DNA of 64,000 nt from Shimia sp. Alg240-R146 (GCF_947331465.1 NZ_CAMZOK010000002.1:558001-622000), one strand, 5' to 3'; counted from the stretch's first letter, positions 38,154 to 47,542 are shown. Notes: generated by a model not told the origin, from the sequence alone. Translations and numbers: made by a program.

Positions 38154-39186
38154 GGCTGAAGCCTTTGTTACTTTCGTGATCGCGGAAAACCCGCCCAAGC
38201 GTCTTGATAAGGCGCTTTCGCTGAATGTGCCAGTGGAGGCGACTCTGTCGCGCACACGGCTGGCGAAATTGCTGGTTGACGGCTCAGTCAAGGTGGACGG
38301 CGTTGTGGTGCGCGATCCCAAAGCCAAGGTTACGGGCGGCGAAACCGTCGAGATCGCGGTGCCGCAGGCCGAAGAAAGCCACATCGGCCCTGAAGACATC
38401 CCGCTGGATGTGATTTGGGAAGACGACGATCTCATTGTGATCAACAAGCCGACGGGCATGGTGGTTCATCCGGCGCCCGGTACGCCAAACGGCACGCTGG
38501 TCAATGCGCTGCTGCATCACTGCGGCGACAGCTTGTCCGGTGTCGGGGGCATGAAGCGCCCCGGAATAGTCCATAGAATTGATAAAGAAACCAGCGGGTT
38601 GCTGGTCGTAGCTAAATCTGATGCCGCGCATCAAGGGTTGGCAGATCAATTCGCCGCCCACACAGTCGAGCGCTACTATCGCGCGGTTTGTTATGGGGTG
38701 CCTGATGCCAACGATCCGCGCTTGCGCGGCGTGCGCGGGGTGAACTTTGAGCCCGGCAACATCATGAAAATCACCACCCACCTGGCGCGGCACAAGACGG
38801 ATCGTCAGCGTCAGGCAGTGCTGTTTGAAGGCGGGCGACATGCCGTCACAAGGGTGCGCATTGTTGAGCCGTTCGGAACGCCAGCGGTGGCCGCATTGGT
38901 GGAATGTTGGTTGGAAACCGGCCGTACACATCAGATTCGCGTGCATTTGACCCACGCCGGACATGGCTTGATCGGCGATCCGGTCTATGGCGGGCGGCGT
39001 AAGCTGGCCGAAAAAGCGGTTGGGGCGGCGGGGCTGGAAGCGGCAAAGACATTTTCGCGACAGGCATTGCACGCGGCTGTATTGGGATTTGTACACCCTG
39101 TGAGCGGAGAAGATCTGCGGTTTGAGGCTGAAATGCCTGAGGATATGGCCGCGCTGATCAGGGCGCTGGGCGCTGGCGCTGGGTAA
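38152..39186 (+). CDS. RluA-family 23S rRNA pseudouridine synthase (RluD-like)
   Basis: A 344-residue enzyme converting uridines to pseudouridine in rRNA. An S4 RNA-binding domain comes first (RLDKALSLNVPVEATLSRTRLAKLLVDGSVKVDG), then the catalytic HRIDKETSGLLVVAK with the nucleophile Asp, and the family close GRTHQIRVHLTHAGHGLIGDPVYGG. The start at 38152 gives a normal RluD length; a longer reading from 37915 would run antisense through the DUF6476 gene. rpoH follows downstream, as in many roseobacters. Confidence 0.92.
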   Translation: MAEAFVTFVIAENPPKRLDKALSLNVPVEATLSRTRLAKLLVDGSVKVDGVVVRDPKAKVTGGETVEIAVPQAEESHIGPEDIPLDVIWEDDDLIVINKPTGMVVHPAPGTPNGTLVNALLHHCGDSLSGVGGMKRPGIVHRIDKETSGLLVVAKSDAAHQGLADQFAAHTVERYYRAVCYGVPDANDPRLRGVRGVNFEPGNIMKITTHLARHKTDRQRQAVLFEGGRHAVTRVRIVEPFGTPAVAALVECWLETGRTHQIRVHLTHAGHGLIGDPVYGGRRKLAEKAVGAAGLEAAKTFSRQALHAAVLGFVHPVSGEDLRFEAEMPEDMAALIRALGAGAG

Positions 39187-39330
39187 CCTTTTCCAACTTG
39201 GGCAGAGGATTGCAGCGCATTTTCGTTTCCATCGGCAACAAACTGCACATGCGCGAAAAAGCACAGAAAAGCCTGTGGTGCCGCTGTGGAAAAAATCTTA
39301 ACCTTTTAGAGAGAAAATCGCCGAGCGCCA

Positions 39331-39358
39331 TTGAAAGCCCGTTAGCGCTGACTAAATA
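39331..39358 (+). promoter_or_regulatory. Putative sigma70-type promoter of rpoH
   Basis: TTGAAA (39331-39336) and TAAATA (39353-39358) are 16 bp apart, 52 bp before the rpoH ATG. The region is AT-rich and otherwise empty. Other start points are possible. Confidence 0.4.
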
Positions 39359-39410
39359 GATGTTAACGATATAAACATTATGGCACTTGTTACTCAGAGG
39401 GAGGACAAAG

Positions 39411-40307
39411 ATGGCAAACTATGCAAACCTGCCGGCCCCAACACCAGAAGGCGGCCTGAACCGCTATCTGCAGGAGATCCGCAAATTTCCCCTTCTTGAG
39501 CCGGAAGAAGAATACATGCTCGCCAAACGCTGGGTGGAAGAGCAAGACGCTGAATCCGCTCACAAAATGGTGACATCTCACCTGCGTCTCGCAGCCAAGA
39601 TCGCGATGGGTTATCGCGGCTATGGCTTGCCGCAAGCCGAAGTGATTTCTGAGGCCAACGTCGGCCTGATGCAGGCCGTCAAACGTTTTGACCCGGAAAA
39701 AGGCTTCCGTCTGGCGACCTATGCCATGTGGTGGATTCGCGCCAGCATTCAGGAATACGTCCTGCGGTCGTGGTCGATGGTGAAACTGGGAACCACATCT
39801 GCGCAAAAGAAGCTGTTCTTCAACTTGCGCAAAGCCAAAGCCCGTATTGGTGCGTTGGAAGAGGGCGATTTGCGCCCTGAAAACGTGGCCCGCATTGCCA
39901 ATGATCTGGGTGTGACCGAAACCGAGGTGATCTCGATGAACCGCCGCATGTCGGGCGGCGACGCGTCCCTGAACGCGCAGGTCGGCTCCGAAGGCGAAGG
40001 CACCATGCAATGGCAGGATTGGCTTGAGGACGAAGACGCTGATCAGGCGGGTGACTATGAGGCTAAAAACGAGCTTGATGCCCGTCGTGAGCTGTTGGCA
40101 GAAGCAATGGCGGTTCTGAACGATCGTGAGAAAGACATACTGACCCAGCGCCGGTTGGCAGAGAAGGTGGTCACGCTTGAAGACCTGAGTGGTCAGTACG
40201 ACGTGAGCCGCGAGCGTATTCGTCAGATCGAAGTGCGCGCCTTTGAAAAGCTGCAAAAACGCATGCGTGAATTGGCGGCGACCAAAGGAATGCTTACAAA
40301 TCATTAA
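39411..40307 (+). CDS. rpoH: RNA polymerase sigma-32 factor (heat shock)
   Basis: A 298-residue sigma factor directing RNA polymerase to heat-shock promoters. Start at ATG 39411, with GGGAGGA 6-7 bases before it. Region 2 is clear (FRLATYAMWWIRASIQEYVLRSWSMVK), followed by the RpoH box QKKLFFNLRKAK that marks sigma-32 against other group members, and region 4 (LEDLSGQYDVSRERIRQIEVRAFEKLQ). Alphaproteobacteria often have two rpoH genes; which one this is cannot be told. A strong terminator follows 34 bp after the stop. Confidence 0.97.
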   Translation: MANYANLPAPTPEGGLNRYLQEIRKFPLLEPEEEYMLAKRWVEEQDAESAHKMVTSHLRLAAKIAMGYRGYGLPQAEVISEANVGLMQAVKRFDPEKGFRLATYAMWWIRASIQEYVLRSWSMVKLGTTSAQKKLFFNLRKAKARIGALEEGDLRPENVARIANDLGVTETEVISMNRRMSGGDASLNAQVGSEGEGTMQWQDWLEDEDADQAGDYEAKNELDARRELLAEAMAVLNDREKDILTQRRLAEKVVTLEDLSGQYDVSRERIRQIEVRAFEKLQKRMRELAATKGMLTNH

Positions 40308-40341
40308 GACACTCTCTTGGCGAATGTCAGGAAACAGTTTA

Positions 40342-40375
40342 GCCTCTTCCGTGCGAACGGAAGAGGCATTTTTAT
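40342..40375 (+). terminator. Rho-independent terminator of rpoH
   Basis: A perfect 11-bp stem (GCCTCTTCCGT at 40342-40352 and its complement at 40357-40367) with a 4-base GCGA loop, then ATTTTT. It insulates rpoH from the next gene, whose ATG is only about 12 bp further on. Confidence 0.9.
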
Positions 40376-40386
40376 GAGCAGAAACA

Positions 40387-41361
40387 ATGGCTGATCGGGG
40401 GGTGGTGCTACATCTACCAGAAAGCTGGCTGGCACCTAACAGCACGGAAATGCTGCCGTTTTATCAAAAGCTGAAGGCAGGTTTTGATGAAATTGGGGTG
40501 CCGTGGCGCACCGAGGCTATTGACCGCGACAACGCCCTGAAGCGGATCGCGCAAGACGACTGGTTTCACATTTTCAACCACAGCCATATTCAGCATGATC
40601 GGGTCTTAAACGCGGGCGTGGCCTACGTTTACCCGTTCTGGAATGTGGACCCTTTGGGCATTCGGGCGTTTTCCTCCATTGCAGATACCAAATTTGTGTC
40701 GGGCAAAATCGACGATGACAAGGCGCGGCGGTTCTTTGGCCGTCTGCGGCGGCGCTGGATGGACAAACGCAGCTCTCGTTATCCGCAACCCGAAGAGTCG
40801 CTGACGATACCGGATGACTCGGTGGCGGTGTTTTTCCAAAGCGAAAGCGACCGCAATGTGGACGAAACCTGTTATATGGATCGATGGACCATGTTGGAGA
40901 CCGTGCTCAAAAGCTGGGACGGCTCAGTGGTCGTGAAACCTCACCCCAAAGATCATGATCCCATGTTGGGCGAGCGGCTTGAGGCGATGCAAAAGGTCTA
41001 TCCCGATCTGCACGTCGTAACGGGAAACATCCATGACATTCTGGCGCAATGCCAACGGGTTGTGACGATCAACTCGGCTGTGGGGATCGAGGCTTACATG
41101 CACCGGAAACCGGTGATTTTGTGTGGTCAGGCGGATTTTCATCACCTCGCGGATGTGGCCCGCACGCCGGAAAAGCTTCAGGTGTTACTTGAGCAAGAAC
41201 CGCGCGGTCGGGTTTATGCCAAATACCTATATTGGTATTTCGGGCTGCAATGTTTGGACGCCAGCCGGCGCGACAAGGTGATTGCCAGACAGGTTGTGCG
41301 CCGGATGGCCGCGCAAGGATACGACATAAAAGCAAGCGCCAAGAAACTGGCGGCGGAATAA
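40387..41361 (+). CDS. Capsule-polysaccharide-type glycosyltransferase-like protein
   Basis: A 324-residue soluble protein. The C-terminal half resembles the KpsC/KpsS-type (capsular Kdo transferase) fold: VVVKPHPKDHDPMLGERLEAM, then VTGNIHDILAQCQRVVTINSAVGIEAYMHRKPVILCG, where the KPHP and the TINSxxGxEA motifs are typical. No capsule locus (export genes, other transferases) is visible nearby, so it may modify a surface glycan made elsewhere. It lies just after the rpoH terminator, which leaves little room for a promoter, and 12 bp before the MocA-type gene. Confidence 0.7.
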   Translation: MADRGVVLHLPESWLAPNSTEMLPFYQKLKAGFDEIGVPWRTEAIDRDNALKRIAQDDWFHIFNHSHIQHDRVLNAGVAYVYPFWNVDPLGIRAFSSIADTKFVSGKIDDDKARRFFGRLRRRWMDKRSSRYPQPEESLTIPDDSVAVFFQSESDRNVDETCYMDRWTMLETVLKSWDGSVVVKPHPKDHDPMLGERLEAMQKVYPDLHVVTGNIHDILAQCQRVVTINSAVGIEAYMHRKPVILCGQADFHHLADVARTPEKLQVLLEQEPRGRVYAKYLYWYFGLQCLDASRRDKVIARQVVRRMAAQGYDIKASAKKLAAE

Positions 41362-41373
41362 GGACCAACGACA

Positions 41374-42336
41374 ATGGCAGTTATCAGATGGGGCATTCTT
41401 GGCGCCTCCAATTTTGCTTTGGACAAAATGGGCCCGGCCATTCACGCTGCCAAAGGAGCCAAACTGGTGGCGCTGGCGACCTCCAGTCCGGACAAGGCTG
41501 TGCCGTTTTCCGCCTTCGCGCCGGATTTGCAGGTGCATACAAACTACGAGGCGCTGCTGGCAGATCCGGACATTGACGCGATCTACATTCCATTGCCTAA
41601 CCACATGCATGTAGGCTGGTCGATCAAGGCGCTGGACGCGGGCAAAGCGGTTCTGTGTGAAAAGCCGATCGGTATGGACGTCGCAGAGATTGACCGCTTG
41701 ATCGCTGCACGTGATGCCGCCGGGCTTTTGTGTGCCGAAGCCTTCATGATAGTGCACCACCCACAGTGGCAGCGCGCCAAAGCCCTGTTGGCTGAGGGTG
41801 CGGTTGGCAACCTGCGCCACGTAAACGCCGCCTTTTCATTCTTTAATGATGATGCCGGCAACATCCGCAATCAGGCGGCGGCAGGCGGCGGTGGATTGCG
41901 CGACATCGGAGTTTATGTGATGGGCAGCGTGCGCTATGCGACGGGGCAGGAGCCGAGGCAACTCGACTATGCACGTGCCGAGATGGACAATGGTGTCGAT
42001 CTGTTTGCCGACATGGGATTTTCCTTTCCGGACTTCACCTATCAGGCCTTTACCTCGATCCGCATGGCGCCCCGCCAAGAAGTGCATTTTCACGGCGATC
42101 AGGCGGTCATGAGCCTGACCTGTCCGTTTAATGCCGGCGTGTTTGATCAAGCCGAAATCCACATCAGCCGCCCTGATATGAGCGTTTTGATCGAGCGGTT
42201 TCCACGGGTGAATCACTATGTAGAACAGGTCGAAGCCTTCGGGCATGCATTGCGCGATGGTGCGCATTACGCATGGACGCTTGAGGACGCACGCGGCACA
42301 CAGGCAATGATGGATCAGGTATTTGAGGCGATCTAA
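41374..42336 (+). CDS. Gfo/Idh/MocA-family oxidoreductase
   Basis: A 320-residue NAD(P)-dependent sugar or polyol oxidoreductase. The Rossmann opening VIRWGILGASNFALDKMGPAI, the cofactor-region VLCEKPIGMDVAEIDRLI with the conserved EKP motif, and GGGLRDIGVYVMGSVRYATG (family DIGxY) are all present. It probably forms an operon with the capsule-type gene 12 bp upstream, which suggests a role in a surface sugar or its precursor. The substrate is unknown. Confidence 0.88.
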   Translation: MAVIRWGILGASNFALDKMGPAIHAAKGAKLVALATSSPDKAVPFSAFAPDLQVHTNYEALLADPDIDAIYIPLPNHMHVGWSIKALDAGKAVLCEKPIGMDVAEIDRLIAARDAAGLLCAEAFMIVHHPQWQRAKALLAEGAVGNLRHVNAAFSFFNDDAGNIRNQAAAGGGGLRDIGVYVMGSVRYATGQEPRQLDYARAEMDNGVDLFADMGFSFPDFTYQAFTSIRMAPRQEVHFHGDQAVMSLTCPFNAGVFDQAEIHISRPDMSVLIERFPRVNHYVEQVEAFGHALRDGAHYAWTLEDARGTQAMMDQVFEAI

Positions 42337-42354
42337 GTCGCCGCAAACATCGTT

Positions 42355-43527
42355 TTATTTCAAACGTGTACGCAACACACGCAGCATGTTTTCGCCCATG
42401 ACCTTGCGGATTTGCGGCTCATTCAGGCCTTGAACCATCAGCGCCTGTGTGATCGCCGCCACTTCGGCGGTGTCAAAGGCCGTCGGCACGGACCCGTCAA
42501 AATCCGAGCCCAGAGACACATGATCTTCGCCCACCACATCCACGGCCGCGCGGATGGTTTTGGCCACGCCAAGCGGGCTGTCGTCGCAGGTCACATCGGC
42601 CCAATAACCGATGCCAACCACGCCGCCGGTGGCCGCGATCTCGCGCATCAAGGCGTCTTCAAAGTTGCGTTTGACCGGACAGTTGGAATGGATGCCTGTG
42701 TGGCTGACGATGATGGGCATATCTGTCATTGCCAGAACATCCATCGCCACCTGAGGGCTGCTGTGGGCAAGATCGAGCACCAGATTGCGCTTTTCAATGG
42801 CTGCAACAACCTGACGACCAAAATCGGTCAGACCTTTGTTGCCGGTGCCATGCAAAGAGCCGCCAAGTTCGTTGTCAAAGAAGTGTTGTAGCCCAATCAC
42901 GCGATAGCCTGCGTCCTGCAAGCCTTGCAGTTTGGCAAAGTCGCCCTCCAGCGGGTGTGCGCCTTCGACACCCAACATGCCGCCGGTGACATTCTGCCCC
43001 GCGGCGCGATCCGCCAGCAACTGCTCCATTTCGGCGCGCGTGGTGATCACACGCAATTGCCCGTCAGAATTTTCCGCCGCCTTGTGTAGACGCGCGGCCT
43101 GAAACAGCGCACGTTCGTAAAGTGAGTCCCACGTGACAACAGGCCAAAGCTGCCCAATGGCCAAAAGGGTGATGTTGTCTTGCGCGTCTGCTGAGTTCTC
43201 ATCGTAGTTCTGACCGGCCGGTGATTTGGTCACCGCGGTAAAGACCTGCAAAGCCACATTGCCCTCAATCAGGCGCGGAATGTCGACCTGACCGCGATTT
43301 GCGCGTTTCAGAGGATTGCGTTTCCAAAGCAGCGTATCAGCGTGCCAATCCCCAACGATCAACGTGTCATGCAAGGCCTGCGCCTCGGCGCTGACATCAA
43401 ACGGATCGTGCGGAGCAACGGTGTTGCGCGATTTCTCGACATACCCCGGGGCAAAGATCAAAAAAGCCGCCACGGCCAGACCAACAAGCAACAACAGCCG
43501 CCCCAGCCATTTTCCAATTACACGCAT
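42355..43527 (-). CDS. Membrane dipeptidase (renal-dipeptidase family)
   Basis: A 390-residue zinc peptidase. Start at ATG 43527 (GGGGA upstream), giving an N-terminal hydrophobic segment (about residues 9-28) that anchors or exports it. Metal ligands are visible: DWHADTLLW (HxD), Glu in MLGVEGAHPL, and VSHTGIHSNC plus LGSDFDG further on. Family members hydrolyse dipeptides and some D-amino acid bonds. It is a single gene, convergent with the MocA-type gene, and probably works in the periplasm. Confidence 0.9.
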   Translation of the reverse strand: MRVIGKWLGRLLLLVGLAVAAFLIFAPGYVEKSRNTVAPHDPFDVSAEAQALHDTLIVGDWHADTLLWKRNPLKRANRGQVDIPRLIEGNVALQVFTAVTKSPAGQNYDENSADAQDNITLLAIGQLWPVVTWDSLYERALFQAARLHKAAENSDGQLRVITTRAEMEQLLADRAAGQNVTGGMLGVEGAHPLEGDFAKLQGLQDAGYRVIGLQHFFDNELGGSLHGTGNKGLTDFGRQVVAAIEKRNLVLDLAHSSPQVAMDVLAMTDMPIIVSHTGIHSNCPVKRNFEDALMREIAATGGVVGIGYWADVTCDDSPLGVAKTIRAAVDVVGEDHVSLGSDFDGSVPTAFDTAEVAAITQALMVQGLNEPQIRKVMGENMLRVLRTRLK

Positions 43528-43645
43528 CACAATTCCCCGATTTTGTTTTTTGTGACGGTAAGCGCTCCTGTAGGTTTGGCAAGAGTGACGTGAGGCCTTA
43601 ACGTGTGGCGGATCCCAATTGATGTGACAGCGCAGGGGCAACGGC

Positions 43646-44128
43646 TTGAGTTTATTGATCATCTACCATTCGCGTACTGGCGGCAGCCGCCAGATGGCAG
43701 AGGCAGCCCATGCCGCGGCATCGGCCGAAGGGCCCGCGATCCTGTTGCCCGCGGCCGAGGCAGGCCCAAAGGATTTGCTGGCCGCCGGGGGGTATATTTT
43801 CTGCGGGCCGGAAAACCTGGCGGCATTGTCGGGCGTGATGAAGGAGTTCTTTGATCGGTGCTACTATCCCGTGCTGGGTCAGCTCAACGGTCGGCCCTAT
43901 GCACAGATGATCTGTGCTGGCTCAGATGGCGACAACGCCGCGCGGCAACTGGCGCGGATCACGACGGGGTGGCGTTTGAAAGAGGTACAGCCGCCGGTGA
44001 TTGTGAATACGCGGGCGCAAACCGAGAAACAGATTTTGGCAGATAAGGTGTTGGGCGAAGGGGACTTGAAGCCCTGCCGCGAGATGGGCGCCGCGCTGGG
44101 GGCAGGGCTGGCGATGGGGATGTTTTAA
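43646..44128 (+). CDS. Flavodoxin-like NAD(P)H-dependent oxidoreductase
   Basis: A 160-residue protein with an FMN-binding flavodoxin fold: LIIYHSRTGGSRQMAEA is the phosphate-binding loop, and GGYIFCGPENLAALSGVMKEFFDRCYYPVLGQLNGRPY matches the second half. The start appears to be TTG at 43646, preceded by AGGGG; no in-frame ATG gives a full first strand. It is divergent from the dipeptidase gene. Electron donor and target are unknown. Confidence 0.82.
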   Translation: MSLLIIYHSRTGGSRQMAEAAHAAASAEGPAILLPAAEAGPKDLLAAGGYIFCGPENLAALSGVMKEFFDRCYYPVLGQLNGRPYAQMICAGSDGDNAARQLARITTGWRLKEVQPPVIVNTRAQTEKQILADKVLGEGDLKPCREMGAALGAGLAMGMF

Positions 44129-44282
44129 TCAGCGTGGGAGGGGTCGAACTTTGATCCGTGATCATTTCTGTTTGCTGGCAAGAATAGCCGCCGAACTCCC
44201 AGCCACTGCCGGCGATTAGGGATTTGGCGCGACCTATGGCAGAGTAAAGCTCACATCAATAGGTATTCAGGAGGGCTAGCTT

Positions 44283-44636
44283 GTGGGCAAACCGTTACAA
44301 ATTATTGCTACCGCCGTTGCATTCTTAATCGTCGGAGGTGTGACCACTGACGTTTACGCCAAGGACAAAGGCGTTAAGGGAGGCGACAAAAAGGTTCAGG
44401 TCGACAAAAGCAAAGCCAAGAAAGTGCCGCCTGGACAAATCAAGAGGTACACACGTGGAGCGAAGTTGCCGACCGATCTTAAGTGGAAAGACATCGGCGA
44501 TTTGTCGGGTTGGAAACTTAAGCCGCCTGGCAAGGGCAATCGCTATATTCGCGTAGGAGACGAGATTTTGGAAGTTTCCGACGATCTGACCACTGTTGTG
44601 GATGCGGTTGGGATTGTTGGTGATCTTCTGAAATAG
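44283..44636 (+). CDS. RcnB-like exported basic protein
   Basis: A 117-residue protein starting at GTG 44283 with AGGAGGG upstream. A signal peptide (IIATAVAFLIVGGVTTDVYA) is followed by a Lys-rich stretch (DKKVQVDKSKAKKVPPGQ) and a C-terminal module, GWKLKPPGKGNRYIRVGDEILEVSDDLTTVVDAVG, as in RcnB-type periplasmic proteins. RcnB proper helps nickel/cobalt export, but most such small roseobacter proteins have no proven role. The gene stands alone and ends in a terminator. Confidence 0.7.
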   Translation: MGKPLQIIATAVAFLIVGGVTTDVYAKDKGVKGGDKKVQVDKSKAKKVPPGQIKRYTRGAKLPTDLKWKDIGDLSGWKLKPPGKGNRYIRVGDEILEVSDDLTTVVDAVGIVGDLLK

Positions 44637-44637
44637 A

Positions 44638-44674
44638 AAAGGCGCTACCCAATTTGAGGTAGCGCCCTTTTTTC
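44638..44674. terminator. Bidirectional terminator between RcnB-like gene and pepF
   Basis: A 9-bp perfect stem GGCGCTACC (44641-44649) and its complement (44658-44666), with flanking A-tract to the left and T-tract (44668-44673) to the right. The A-tract lets it also end the converging peptidase transcript. Confidence 0.88.
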
Positions 44675-44744
44675 GGTCGTGAACTTGCGGTGGTAACTCT
44701 GCCGCGGGAAGGGAAGGAGAAACTGTTCGCCGATCTTTGGGAAC

Positions 44745-46562
44745 TCACTCCATCGCTTCAAGCTCATCAATCATGTCCGAAATCATCGACAGACCCTTGT
44801 CCCAGAATTTCGGATCCGACGCATCCAGCCCGAACGGCGCCAGCAGATCTTTGTGGTGCTTTGACCCACCTGCCTTGAGCATGTCGAAATACTTGTCTGC
44901 AAAGCCTTCACCGCCCTCGGCATAAACCGCATAGAGCGCGTTCACCAAGCCATCACCAAATGCGTAGGCGTAGACATAGAACGGCGAGTGCACGAAGTGG
45001 GGGATATAGGCCCAGAAGGTTTCATAGCCTTCCATATATTCAAACGCCTCACCAAGGCTTTCGGCCTGCACCGACATCCACAGCGCGTTGATATCCTCGG
45101 GCGTCAGCTCGCTTTCGCGCCGTGCGGCGTGCAGTTTGCATTCAAAGTCATAAAACGCGATCTGGCGCACAACTGTGTTGATCATGTCCTCGACTTTACC
45201 GGCCAGCAGTATCTTGCGCTGCTCTTGGGTTTCGGCCTTGTCCAGCATCGCGCGGAAGGTCAGCATTTCGCCAAACACAGACGCGGTTTCCGCCAGCGTC
45301 AGTGGTGTTGACGACAGCATCTCGCCCTGTTCGGCGGCCAGCACTTGGTGCACACCGTGGCCCAGCTCATGCGCCAAGGTCATCACGTCGCGCGGTTTGC
45401 CAAGGTAGTTCAACATCACATAGGGGTGCACATTGGTGACGGTGGGATGGGCAAACGCCCCCGGCGCTTTGCCCGGTTTCACACCCGCATCGATCCAGCC
45501 TTTGGTAAAGAACGGCTCGGCAATTTCCCCCATGCGTGGGTCAAACGCGGTATAGGCGTCCATCACGGTTTGCTGCGCTGTGGCCCAATCCACGGTTGAC
45601 GGATCTTCCATCGGCAGGGGCGCGTTGCGGTCCCAGACCTGCATCACATCCAGACCCAGCCATTTGCGTTTCAACTCGTAATAGCGGTGGCTCAGCTTGG
45701 GGTAGGCGGCAACAACCGCATCGCGCAGCGCCTCAACCACTTCGGGCTCAACATCGTTTGACAGATGGCGACCGGCTTGGGCGGACGGCATATTGCGCCA
45801 GCGGTCGATAACCTCTTTTTCCTTGGCGGCAGTGTTGTGCACGCGGGAGAAAATCTTGATGTTTTCGCCAAAGACTTTGGCCAACTCATGGGCCGCCGCT
45901 TCCCGCTTGCTGCGATCAGGGTCGGTCATAAAGTTCAGCGTGCCTTCGATGTTAAACTCTTCGCCGTTCACATCAAACGTCAGGCCCGCGATGGTTTCGT
46001 CAAACAGGCGCTCCCACGCATCACCGACAACACCCATGTCATGCAGGAATTTTTCCAACTCATCAGACAACTGGTGCGGCTTCATTGCACGGATGCGGCG
46101 GAAGACCGGTTCATACCGTGCAAGCTCTTCGTTTTCTGCAAAATGTGCCGCCATGACGTCGTCGTCCAAACGGTTCAGTTCCAGCGTGAAAAACACCAGC
46201 GGAGTGGTGAATTCTGTCAATTTTTCCTGCATGTTGGCCATGAACTGCGCGCGTTCCGCGTCGGTGGTCAGCTGATAATACCGCAGGCCTGCATAAGACA
46301 TGATGCGACCGGAAATCTGCGAGATCTTTTCATTGCGCAGAACACTTTGCAAAAATTCTGCGGCGTTCAGTTCGCCAAGCTTGCCTTCGTAATCCGCAGC
46401 AAAAGCAGCGCATTCGCCCTCAAGCCACTCCAGATCGGCGGTCAATTCGGGCGCATCATCGCCGGTATAGAGATCGGACAGATCCCATTCAGGCAGATCG
46501 CCGAAACCACCGGAACCGGCGCTGGCATTGGCATCAAAAACGGGAAAAGGCAGGTTGAACAT
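44745..46562 (-). CDS. pepF: M3-family oligoendopeptidase (PepF type)
   Basis: A 605-residue cytoplasmic zinc peptidase cleaving oligopeptides. The HExxH site is in LAHELGHGVHQ, with the third ligand region downstream (LAETASVFGEM), as in PepF/M3B enzymes. Start: ATG 46562 with AAAGGA upstream; a longer frame to 46895 would run antisense through the neighbouring gene start. Length is standard. It is transcribed alone between a bidirectional terminator and a divergent FAH-family gene. Confidence 0.93.
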   Translation of the reverse strand: MFNLPFPVFDANASAGSGGFGDLPEWDLSDLYTGDDAPELTADLEWLEGECAAFAADYEGKLGELNAAEFLQSVLRNEKISQISGRIMSYAGLRYYQLTTDAERAQFMANMQEKLTEFTTPLVFFTLELNRLDDDVMAAHFAENEELARYEPVFRRIRAMKPHQLSDELEKFLHDMGVVGDAWERLFDETIAGLTFDVNGEEFNIEGTLNFMTDPDRSKREAAAHELAKVFGENIKIFSRVHNTAAKEKEVIDRWRNMPSAQAGRHLSNDVEPEVVEALRDAVVAAYPKLSHRYYELKRKWLGLDVMQVWDRNAPLPMEDPSTVDWATAQQTVMDAYTAFDPRMGEIAEPFFTKGWIDAGVKPGKAPGAFAHPTVTNVHPYVMLNYLGKPRDVMTLAHELGHGVHQVLAAEQGEMLSSTPLTLAETASVFGEMLTFRAMLDKAETQEQRKILLAGKVEDMINTVVRQIAFYDFECKLHAARRESELTPEDINALWMSVQAESLGEAFEYMEGYETFWAYIPHFVHSPFYVYAYAFGDGLVNALYAVYAEGGEGFADKYFDMLKAGGSKHHKDLLAPFGLDASDPKFWDKGLSMISDMIDELEAME

Positions 46563-46683
46563 GAGACGTCCTTTGAACGGAAAGCTGTTTGGCAACAGAT
46601 AGGCAGAGTGCACCGGTAGCTTCAAGGGGTGGTTGCGCTTCGGCGAACGCCCGCTAGCATGTCTATCAACAAGGAGGGCCAAA

Positions 46684-47514
46684 ATGCGGTTTCTGAGATA
46701 TGGTGAAGTTGGCCAGGAGAAACCTGGTGTTTTAGACGGCGAGGGGCGCATCCGGGACCTCAGTGGCGTGGTTTCGGATCTGGCTGGCGATGTGTTGACG
46801 GACTTGCCTAGTGTTGACCCCGAAAGCTTGCCGCTGGTGGAGGACCACCCGCGTATCGGTGCTCCGGTGGGGCAGGTGGGCAAGTTGCTGTGCATTGGCC
46901 TGAACTATCGCGACCACGCCGAAGAGGCGGGTATGCCCATTCCCGAAGAACCGATCCTGTTTATGAAAGCCACCAGTGCGATTGTCGGCCCTGACGATCC
47001 GGTGATCCTGCCGCGTGGCTCTGAAAAAGGCGATTGGGAAGTCGAGCTTGGCGTTGTGATCGGCAGGCCTGCGAAATACGTGTCCGAGGAGGACGCGCTG
47101 TCCCATGTGGCCGGCTATTGCGTGGCCAACGACGTGTCAGAGCGTGCCTATCAACTCGAGCGTGGCGGTCAGTGGACCAAAGGCAAGAGCTGCGACACCT
47201 TTGGGCCTTTGGGGCCGTGGCTGGTGACGCCGGACGAGGTGGTTGATCCGCAAGCGCTGGATTTGTACCTCGACGTCAACGGCGACCGGATGCAGACCGG
47301 TACAACCGCTTCGATGATTTTTGGTGTGGCGCAAGTGATCAGCTATCTCAGCCATATGATGACCTTGCATTCGGGCGATGTTATCGTGACAGGCACACCT
47401 CCGGGCGTCGGAATGGGCATGACGCCCCAGCGGTTCTTGCAGGCGGGGGATGTGATGGAATTGGGCATCGAAGGCCTAGGCAAACAGCGCCAGCGCGTGA
47501 TGCAGGACGGCTGA
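46684..47514 (+). CDS. Fumarylacetoacetate-hydrolase-family protein
   Basis: A 276-residue member of the FAH family. The start was placed at ATG 46684, with AAGGAGGG upstream. Motifs: LCIGLNYRDHAEEAGMPIPEEPILFMK, the metal-binding GDWEVELGVVIG with acidic ligands, and VTGTPPGVGMGMTP near the end. Members act as hydrolases, decarboxylases or isomerases on ring-cleavage products and related keto-acids, so the exact reaction is open (for example 2,4-diketo-3-deoxy-L-fuconate hydrolase-like). It ends in a clear terminator. Confidence 0.88.
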   Translation: MRFLRYGEVGQEKPGVLDGEGRIRDLSGVVSDLAGDVLTDLPSVDPESLPLVEDHPRIGAPVGQVGKLLCIGLNYRDHAEEAGMPIPEEPILFMKATSAIVGPDDPVILPRGSEKGDWEVELGVVIGRPAKYVSEEDALSHVAGYCVANDVSERAYQLERGGQWTKGKSCDTFGPLGPWLVTPDEVVDPQALDLYLDVNGDRMQTGTTASMIFGVAQVISYLSHMMTLHSGDVIVTGTPPGVGMGMTPQRFLQAGDVMELGIEGLGKQRQRVMQDG

Positions 47515-47542
47515 CACCGACAATTTGTCCAATTTATTAGGA

